Both the position numbers and the translations under genes were made by a program. A stretch of DNA of 21,451 nucleotides from CAYGKP01 sp964350605. Its GTDB lineage: Bacteria; Bacteroidota; Bacteroidia; Cytophagales; JAAEPT01. Position 1 is the first letter of the stretch, and each line of letters begins with the position of its first letter. The DNA lies in NCBI GenBank assembly GCA_964350605.1, contig CAYGKP010000017.1:1-21451 (forward strand). Reading direction: 5' to 3'. Positions 16,663 through 21,451 of this stretch are shown piece after piece. Below the pieces are notes generated by a model. That model worked only from the letters and a program-made list of their open reading frames with translations, had not been told where the DNA came from and did no database searches.

Positions 16663-17126
16663 GCGACCTGGAGCACACTTTCGGGGCGGCCAAAGTACGC
16701 CTGGTACTTCTTGCGGCGGCCTTTCATCTGCCCGCTAACCTGCAGGCGCATGAACCAATCGCCCAGCTTGGTCTTGGTGCCGAAATGGACCTCGTCGATG
16801 ATCCACGAACCGCCCGCTGGGTTTGCCTCAATTCGGTGGTGATGGGTCCAGGTTTTTAAGGGAAAAGGCAGGACCACACCGATGTCAACCATTCGGATCT
16901 TCTCGGGACTTTCGTCCAACTGGCTGATTTTCGAAATCCACTCCTGGGACCACAGCCCAAAGCTCAATTTCAAGTGAACCACGTCGCCCGGCTGGTTGCC
17001 GTCGTAGCACAGCACCGTCAACTTGGGAAAACGAGGCGCCAAGGCCTCAAAAAGCTCCTCGCTAAAGCGAGCGAATACCTCGGCGGGCGTGCCAGCCACG
17101 GGTGTCCGAATTTCAACCTGCGTCAT
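16659..17126 (-). CDS. SRPBCC-fold protein (START/polyketide cyclase-like)
   Basis: A 155-residue protein from the ATG at 17126, which begins MTQVEIRTPVAGTPAEVFARF; a GTG or similar start upstream at 17150 looks less likely. The order, N-terminal strand, helices with FARFSEELFEAL, then strands with GDVVHLKL, WISKISQLDE and a loop HHHRIEANPAGGSWIIDEVHF, fits the SRPBCC helix-grip fold that forms a hydrophobic ligand cavity. I recall close Bacteroidota homologues annotated simply as SRPBCC or ligand-binding proteins. No ligand can be inferred. It lies 42 bases after uvrB on the same strand and may be co-transcribed with it. Confidence 0.8.
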   Translation of the reverse strand: MTQVEIRTPVAGTPAEVFARFSEELFEALAPRFPKLTVLCYDGNQPGDVVHLKLSFGLWSQEWISKISQLDESPEKIRMVDIGVVLPFPLKTWTHHHRIEANPAGGSWIIDEVHFGTKTKLGDWFMRLQVSGQMKGRRKKYQAYFGRPESVLQVA

Positions 17127-17168
17127 GGCGAGTAGAACACGTACAGCCAACGATTGTTTAACCGCACG

Positions 17169-19193
17169 TTACTTTTTTTCCTTCGCCAGCTCGAGCAACG
17201 CAAAATATTCGTCGCGCAGGCGGGCTGCCTCGCTGAAGTCCAGGTCTTTAGCCGCGCGCTCCATTTGCTTTTTGGTCTGGTCAGCCATTTTCTCCAATTC
17301 GGCGGCGGGGGCCTTCCCAAGCAGCGGATCGGCCCGCAAGCTGTCCAGCGGGGTCAACTCGCGCAGCGTTTTGGCATTCGCTTTTGCGTCGGCCACCGAG
17401 GTCGTACCCATGATCGCGTCGGTCGAGCGAACGATGGTCGTCGGCGTAATGCCGTGCTCTTTGTTGTAGGCTTCCTGAATCCCGCGGCGGCGTTTGGTCT
17501 CCGAGATGGCCCGCTCCATTGACCCCGTGATTTTGTCGGCGTACATAATGACCCGCCCGTTCTGGTTCCGCGCCGCTCGGCCAATGGTTTGAATCATCGA
17601 GCGTTCGTTGCGCAGGAAGCCTTCCTTGTCTGCATCGAAAATCACGACCAGCGAAACCTCCGGCAGGTCCAAGCCTTCGCGCAACAGATTCACCCCCACC
17701 AGCACATCAAAAGTCCCCAATCGCAGCTCGCGCAGGATCTCGACTCGTTCGAGTGTGTCGACCTCCGAGTGGATGTAGCGCGACTTCACCCGCGATTCAT
17801 CCAGGTAACGCGCCAGTTCCTCGGCCATCCGCTTGGTCAGGGTGGTGATGAGCACCCGCTCGTTGCGTTGGACCCGTAAATGAATCTCGGAAAGCAGGTC
17901 GTCGATCTGGCCTTCGGTCGGGCGCACGTCGATCTCCGGGTCGAGCAGCCCAGTGGGGCGGATGATCTGCTCGACCACTACGCCTTCGCTCTGTGCCAAC
18001 TCATAATCTGCTGGCGTTGCGGATACATAAACCGTCTGGCTCATCATTCCCTCGAACTCATTAAAGGTCAACGGGCGGTTGTCTAACGCGGCGGGCAGAC
18101 GGAATCCGTACTCCACCAAGTTCATTTTCCGCGAGCGGTCGCCGCCCCACATGGCGCGGACTTGGGGCAAGGTCACGTGGCTTTCGTCGACCACCAGCAG
18201 GAAATCGTCGGGGAAGTAGTCAATGAGGCAAAACGGACGATCCCCTGGGTTTCGGCGGTCGAAATAGCGCGAATAGTTCTCGACCCCCGAGCAATAGCCC
18301 AATTCGCGCATCATTTCCATGTCGAACTCGGTGCGTTCCTTCAATCGCTTGGCTTCGCCGACCCGGCCTTCCAACTCGAAACGGTTCAGCTGGGCCACCA
18401 GGTCATCCTGAATCTCCTGGATCGCGACGTTCATCAGGTCTTTGCTGGTCACGAACAAATTGGCCGCATACACCGCAATCGCGGGCTCGGACCGCTCTTT
18501 TCGGCCCGAAATCGGGTCGATCACGTGGATTTCCTCCAATTCATCGCCCCAAAACGTCAATCGGTAGGCAAAATCGGCGTAGGCCGGATAAATGTCGATG
18601 GTGTCGCCCTTCACCCGGAAGTTGCCCCGCTTGAACTCTGCTTCGGTGCGTTGGTACAGCAAATCGACCAAGTTGAGGAGCAACTGGCTGCGAATCACAG
18701 TCTCGCCCGCGCGCAAGTTGATGATGTGCTTGGCGAACTCCTCGGGGTTACCAAGACCATAAATGCACGACACCGACGCGACCACGATCACGTCGCGCCG
18801 CCCCGACAACAGCGAACTGGTCGCGTGAAGGCGCAGCTTCTCGATCTCCTCGTTGATCGAAAGGTCCTTTTCGATGTACAGGCCCGTCGCGGGCAAATAA
18901 GCCTCCGGCTGGTAGTAATCGTAGTAGGAGATGAAGTACTCGACCGCGTTGTTCGGGAAAAACTGCTTGAATTCACCGTATAGCTGGGCGGCCAAGGTTT
19001 TGTTGTGCGAGAGGACCAGCGTAGGCCGCTGGGTCTGGGCGATGACGTTCGCCATCGTGAAGGTCTTGCCCGATCCGGTCACACCGAGCAAGGTTTGGGC
19101 GCGCTCGCCCCCCTCGACCCCGCGGACTAATTCCTCGATGGCTTTGGGTTGATCGCCGGTGGGCTGGTAGCCGCTTTTCAGTTCGAAGGCCAT
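17169..19193 (-). CDS. uvrB: Excinuclease ABC subunit UvrB
   Basis: A 674-residue UvrB from the ATG at 19193 (MAFELKSGYQPTGDQPKAI); the longer frame to 19226 is not conserved. Helicase motif I is GVTGSGKT at 37-44. The DNA-gripping beta-hairpin follows the YYDYYQPEAYLPATGLYIEKD segment at about 90-115, and motif II is VDESH. Motifs V and VI (GVNLLREGLDLPEVSLV, QTIGRAARN) are intact, as is the C-terminal UVR helix pair (LEKMADQTKKQMERAAKDLDFSEAARLRDEY) that contacts UvrC. It verifies damage handed over by UvrA and positions UvrC. SRPBCC follows downstream. A plausible promoter lies just upstream. Confidence 0.98.
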   Translation of the reverse strand: MAFELKSGYQPTGDQPKAIEELVRGVEGGERAQTLLGVTGSGKTFTMANVIAQTQRPTLVLSHNKTLAAQLYGEFKQFFPNNAVEYFISYYDYYQPEAYLPATGLYIEKDLSINEEIEKLRLHATSSLLSGRRDVIVVASVSCIYGLGNPEEFAKHIINLRAGETVIRSQLLLNLVDLLYQRTEAEFKRGNFRVKGDTIDIYPAYADFAYRLTFWGDELEEIHVIDPISGRKERSEPAIAVYAANLFVTSKDLMNVAIQEIQDDLVAQLNRFELEGRVGEAKRLKERTEFDMEMMRELGYCSGVENYSRYFDRRNPGDRPFCLIDYFPDDFLLVVDESHVTLPQVRAMWGGDRSRKMNLVEYGFRLPAALDNRPLTFNEFEGMMSQTVYVSATPADYELAQSEGVVVEQIIRPTGLLDPEIDVRPTEGQIDDLLSEIHLRVQRNERVLITTLTKRMAEELARYLDESRVKSRYIHSEVDTLERVEILRELRLGTFDVLVGVNLLREGLDLPEVSLVVIFDADKEGFLRNERSMIQTIGRAARNQNGRVIMYADKITGSMERAISETKRRRGIQEAYNKEHGITPTTIVRSTDAIMGTTSVADAKANAKTLRELTPLDSLRADPLLGKAPAAELEKMADQTKKQMERAAKDLDFSEAARLRDEYFALLELAKEKK

Positions 19194-19199
19194 GGAGTG

Positions 19200-19227
19200 A
19201 AGATACATTCCTTCGCGCGCACCCAAA
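19200..19227 (-). promoter_or_regulatory. Candidate uvrB promoter
   Basis: Reading the minus strand, TTTG (19224-19227) is followed after 18 bases by TATCTT (19200-19205), close to the Bacteroidota TTTG / TAnnTTTG pattern (-7 reads TATCTTCA, two mismatches). The box ends 6 bases before the uvrB ATG, so a transcript would have almost no leader. No LexA-like palindrome is seen. Confidence 0.45.
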
Positions 19228-19243
19228 CCCCTGTTTCCGACGT

Positions 19244-19249
19244 TATACT
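19244..19249 (+). promoter_or_regulatory. Possible -7/-10 box of the first two-helix gene
   Basis: TATACT stands 5 bases before the ATG at 19255, in the same place as TATCTT before three other genes here. It has no clear partner upstream. Confidence 0.3.
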
Positions 19250-19254
19250 ACTAG

Positions 19255-19440
19255 ATGGTCCTGATTGTCTTTTTTTTCCTCTTCGTGGTCGCGACGCTGA
19301 CCTTCCTGGTGGCCGCCCTGGTCCTCCGCAAGGAGAAACCCGCCAAGTGGCTCCTGACCGCTGGCATTGTCTGCGCACTGTTCACCGCGGCGATCATCTA
19401 TTTGCTGGTGCAGATGCGGGGTATGGTGTCCCTGATCTAG
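19255..19440 (+). CDS. Small two-helix membrane protein A (61 residues)
   Basis: Unrecognised. Residues 2-24 and 33-52 are hydrophobic helices joined by a short basic turn (RKEKPAKW); the end is QMRGMVSLI. It aligns without gaps over all 61 residues with the gene at 19557, with 22 identities by hand count, including Trp32-Leu33, VCALF at 39-43, Gln53-Met54, Met57 and Ser59. That conservation between tandem copies is strong evidence that both are translated. A basic loop flanked by two helices predicts a hairpin in the inner membrane. Divergent from uvrB, with 61 bases between starts. Function unknown; membrane-complex subunit or peptide toxin are only guesses. Confidence 0.75.
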   Translation: MVLIVFFFLFVVATLTFLVAALVLRKEKPAKWLLTAGIVCALFTAAIIYLLVQMRGMVSLI

Positions 19441-19534
19441 CTGGAACAACCAAGGAGTTCTAGCTGGGGGAATACCCGTAGGGGGAAAACCTGAGGTTTC
19501 GTTCCGCACGAAGGCGAAGGGTGGGTTGTTCTAG
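19441..19534. repeat. Inverted repeats in the spacer between the two-helix genes
   Basis: CTGGAACAACC (19441-19451) is inverted as GGTTGTTCTAG (19524-19534) with one mismatch, bracketing most of the spacer. Between them is the near-perfect palindrome AAACCT-G-AGGTTT (19487-19499). GTTCTAG also occurs twice in direct orientation (19457, 19528). These could be operator sites for the second gene or duplication relics. Confidence 0.45.
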
Positions 19535-19556
19535 TATCAAACAACCTGCTTCGACC

Positions 19557-19742
19557 ATGGGACTGATCCTCGCCTTCTTGATTCTCGCGTTTTGCTCGCT
19601 CGGCTTCGGCATCACGGCCTTGATCTACCTGGGTCACAAGCGCAGCCGCTGGCTCCGCAACGTTGCGGGGGTTTGCGCCCTGTTTGCCCTCGCGATCCTT
19701 CTCTTCTTCACCCAGATGAAGCAGATGATTTCGATGGTCTAA
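19557..19742 (+). CDS. Small two-helix membrane protein B (61 residues), paralogue of A
   Basis: Read from the ATG at 19557; a GTG at 19521 would add 12 residues with no counterpart in copy A, so the ATG is preferred. Same length and design as copy A: helix 2-24, basic turn (GHKRSRW), helix 33-52 and the ending QMKQMISMV. The loop is more basic and includes His27. The two copies are 36% identical over full length, so the duplication is old or under different selection. A 116-base spacer with inverted repeats separates them, enough for an independent promoter. Function unknown. Confidence 0.75.
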   Translation: MGLILAFLILAFCSLGFGITALIYLGHKRSRWLRNVAGVCALFALAILLFFTQMKQMISMV

Positions 19743-19859
19743 CTGGTGGACTCGAAGATTCGGTTTGCGCAGGGTGGCCACCAGCGCATCACTTCATTTC
19801 CAACCTTACAGGGCTCGTGGCCGCAACGAGCAATAGTTGACTTCGAGCTGTCGTTCGCT

Positions 19860-20148
19860 TCTCTTTCGTTCTTCTTTGCTTGTCCAAAGAAGAACCAAGA
19901 AAAGACCCCCTCCGAACCAGCCTTGCTTGCGCAAGTCTGCTAGTCGGGACTAGCCCAGGAGCAAACACTTCTGCAAACAGGCCAATAATCCATCACTTAC
20001 GCGGACCCGGCGACCTGTGCGCCCCCAGATAAAGGGTTGCTGCTGACACCACGTTGGGCGCGCCGGGAGCCTTGATTTTTGGTCGCGCTACGCGCCTCCC
20101 CTACGCCCTTCCGGGCTTGGGCATCATCAAGGAAAAGGACGAAAGAGA
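19860..20148. repeat. MITE-like or dispersed intergenic repeat element
   Basis: TCTCTTTCGT (19860-19869) returns as its exact complement ACGAAAGAGA (20139-20148), giving 10-bp terminal inverted repeats about 290 bases apart; the similarity continues inward imperfectly. Both ends are flanked by GCT, possibly a 3-base target duplication. Nested inside are an 11-bp hairpin (19868-19895), the palindrome CTTGCGCAAG (19926-19935), GCTAGTC-GG-GACTAGC (19939-19954) and CCTTGAT/ATCAAGG (20070-20076, 20126-20132). No transposase is encoded. Copy number elsewhere in the genome is unknown. Confidence 0.6.
19868..19895. repeat. Perfect 11-bp hairpin within the repeat element
   Basis: GTTCTTCTTTG (19868-19878) pairs with CAAAGAAGAAC (19885-19895) around the six-base loop CTTGTC. 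It overlaps the left terminal repeat by two bases. No T run follows directly on either strand, so it is more likely part of the element than a terminator. Confidence 0.75.
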
Positions 20149-20213
20149 GCTAGTTAGTAGCGTTCAAACAGGCCATTGCCTTGAATGTGACCCGTCTTCC
20201 TACCAAAAGCCAA

Positions 20214-20957
20214 TTAGGCCCCTGTCCAAATCTCCCAGCCCTTCTCAGCTTGGAGGTAGAGCATTTCGAGGCCGTTTTTGGTCTGGGCCTTGTTCTCCTT
20301 GCCCAGGCGCAAAAACTCGGTTTCCTCGGGGTTGTAGACCAGATCGAACAGGTAGTCGCTGTCGCCGAGCAGGACGTAGGGGATCTGCGGGTGCGTCTTG
20401 ACCTCGGGGTACATGCCCAAGGGTGTGCAGTTGATCCAGATGTCGTAGCGGCGCGCCGCCTGCGGGTCGATGTCCTTGTAGGTGATCGTGTCGGCTGACG
20501 CACTGCGCGATACCTTCTGGAACGGAATGCCAAGATCCCTGAGGGCCAGCCAAACCGCCTTGCTTGCGCCACCCGTGCCCAGAACCAGGGCTTCCATGCC
20601 CTCGCGCTCGGCTGGCAGGAACTTGTCGAGAGACTCTTTGAAGCCGTAATAGTCCGTATTGTAGCCAACCAGCGCGCCGTCGCCTGCGACTTTCACGCAG
20701 TTGACTGCGCCAATTTCCTCGGCTTGGGGGTCCAGACGGTCGAGGTAGGCCATGATCTCCTGCTTGTAGGGAATCGTGACGTTGAAGCCCGCCAGGTTCG
20801 GTTCGGCCGTACGAAGGGCGGGAAATTCTTCAATGGCGTTGAGGGTGAAGACCTTGTACTCGTGATCGGTCAGCCCTGCGGCGGCAAATTTCTTTTCGAA
20901 GAACGGTTTGGAGAACGAATGGCCCAGTTTGCGGCCCAGAATCCCGAAGGTTTTCAT
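20214..20957 (-). CDS. aroE: Shikimate dehydrogenase
   Basis: A 247-residue AroE from the ATG at 20957; a longer frame to 21008 would overlap the DUF368 gene. The shikimate-binding GHSFSKPFF (12-20), GFNVTIPYK with catalytic Lys65, and GYNTDYYGF with catalytic Asp102 are all present, at the same numbers as in E. coli AroE. The NADP-binding loop is VLGTGGASKAV. The enzyme reduces 3-dehydroshikimate to shikimate in the aromatic amino-acid pathway. It starts 14 bases after the DUF368 stop, an order that recurs in Flavobacteriia. It is shorter than the E. coli enzyme (272) but complete. Confidence 0.96.
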   Translation of the reverse strand: MKTFGILGRKLGHSFSKPFFEKKFAAAGLTDHEYKVFTLNAIEEFPALRTAEPNLAGFNVTIPYKQEIMAYLDRLDPQAEEIGAVNCVKVAGDGALVGYNTDYYGFKESLDKFLPAEREGMEALVLGTGGASKAVWLALRDLGIPFQKVSRSASADTITYKDIDPQAARRYDIWINCTPLGMYPEVKTHPQIPYVLLGDSDYLFDLVYNPEETEFLRLGKENKAQTKNGLEMLYLQAEKGWEIWTGA

Positions 20958-20971
20958 GCAGTTTGAACGAG

Positions 20972-21451
20972 TTAAGCGCGTTTTCGTTGGGCTCGGTTGC
21001 CGATCCAATCAATGAGTAAGACGAGGACCAACCCCGCGGCCATCAGGCCCAAGGCATACAACGTAGATGCCTCACCGAAGTTCGGTAGGTAGCGCTCGTA
21101 GGTCTCCACAATGGGCTGGCCTTTTCGAAGGAGTGGTTCCCCAACTGGGTCGGTTAGGAAGACCTCTGTCTTCCACGGCCAGATGAGGACCAGCGAACCG
21201 AGGACGAAACCCGTGAGGATGCCGACCGTCAGGTCTGGGGCCTTCTTAAGCAAGAAGTCAATGCCCCGCGAAAGGATGATGAGCCCAAGGACTGCGCCGA
21301 TGGCTACCGGGGCGATGATCTTCAAGTTCAATTCCGGGACGGCATCGAGCATGATAAGCTGGTAATTACCCAGCAGAATCAAGACGAACGAACCGGACAG
21401 ACCCGGCAGCAACATGGAAGCCATCGCGGCCACACCACAGAGGATCAGGTA
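20972..21451 (-). CDS. DUF368 membrane protein, PopT-type undecaprenyl phosphate translocase (5' partial)
   Basis: The frame is open to the right edge of the window, so about half of the usual 290-330 residues is missing; the GTG at 21433 is not the start, because the residues before it (YLILCG) continue a helix. The signature SMLLPGLSGSFVLILLGNY is the C-terminal half-repeat of the DUF368 family. Four or five helices are visible, ending in LIDWIGNRAQRKRA. Members have been shown in other bacteria to help return undecaprenyl phosphate across the inner membrane for reuse in peptidoglycan and polysaccharide synthesis. Whether this one does so is inference. aroE follows directly. Confidence 0.88.
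   Translation of the reverse strand, partial: YLILCGVAAMASMLLPGLSGSFVLILLGNYQLIMLDAVPELNLKIIAPVAIGAVLGLIILSRGIDFLLKKAPDLTVGILTGFVLGSLVLIWPWKTEVFLTDPVGEPLLRKGQPIVETYERYLPNFGEASTLYALGLMAAGLVLVLLIDWIGNRAQRKRA

Larger units (their letters stand above)
19743..20213. other. Gene-free stretch between membrane protein B and aroE
   Basis: No frame here has a plausible start, conserved motif or codon pattern. About 290 of the 471 bases form the inverted-repeat element described separately. The flanks (19743-19857 and 20149-20213) hold nothing I recognise, apart from the second copy of the 11-base direct repeat CAAACAGGCCA (19974 and 20165). Confidence 0.7.

Noticed and set aside
19746..19943. A 65-codon frame after the two-helix genes
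   Set aside because: It runs into the inverted-repeat element and its residues (SLSFFFACPKKNQEK) simply translate the hairpin arms.

Overview
The window looks like chromosomal core sequence from a GC-rich member of the Bacteroidota, probably close to the Flavobacteriales. This rests on several things: mutS next to a TrmH-type RNA methyltransferase, a DUF368 gene directly upstream of aroE, a CruF-type carotenoid gene, the particular forms of the DUF493 and SRPBCC proteins, and start codons with almost no Shine-Dalgarno sequence in front of them. Assignment is from remembered family features only; nothing below genus-group level can be claimed. I see no prophage, integrase, transposase gene, CRISPR array, tRNA or rRNA.

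Layout, left to right. 1-610: the 3' part of a CruF-like carotenoid gene. 617-6299: a minus-strand run that starts with mutS and continues into four envelope genes with small gaps (a secreted protein with two similar repeats, a four-helix membrane protein, a serine-hydrolase lipoprotein and a CREST/ceramidase-like membrane protein). 6347-8181: a plus-strand RNA methyltransferase and a secreted DegP-like protease carrying an unusual cysteine-containing tail. 8165-13643: a minus-strand run of an SDR epimerase, a LOG phosphoribohydrolase, a membrane-anchored lytic transglycosylase and uvrA, the last two separated by one base. 13726-14454: a secreted coiled-coil protein with a clear terminator. 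14527-16206: a secreted M1 metallopeptidase. 16381-17126: convergent DUF493 and SRPBCC genes. 17169-19193: uvrB. 19255-19742: two tandem 61-residue membrane proteins that are paralogues. 19743-20213: a gene-free stretch holding a MITE-like repeat. 20214-21451: aroE and the 3' part of a DUF368 (PopT) gene.

Themes. Three DNA-repair genes (mutS, uvrA, uvrB) lie within 16 kb, each followed or preceded by envelope or peptidoglycan genes rather than by other repair genes. Many genes act at or beyond the inner membrane: lytic transglycosylase, DUF368 undecaprenyl-phosphate carrier recycling, two secreted proteases and a CREST hydrolase.

The most unusual signals are the tandem two-helix paralogue pair, the inverted-repeat element at about 19860-20148, a perfect 13-bp terminator at 16299-16334 with no gene before it, and a recurring TATCTT-like box 5 to 8 bases before several ATG codons that suggests leaderless transcripts. 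I did not find convincing evidence for a new defence or mobile system; most of the window is ordinary core genome.
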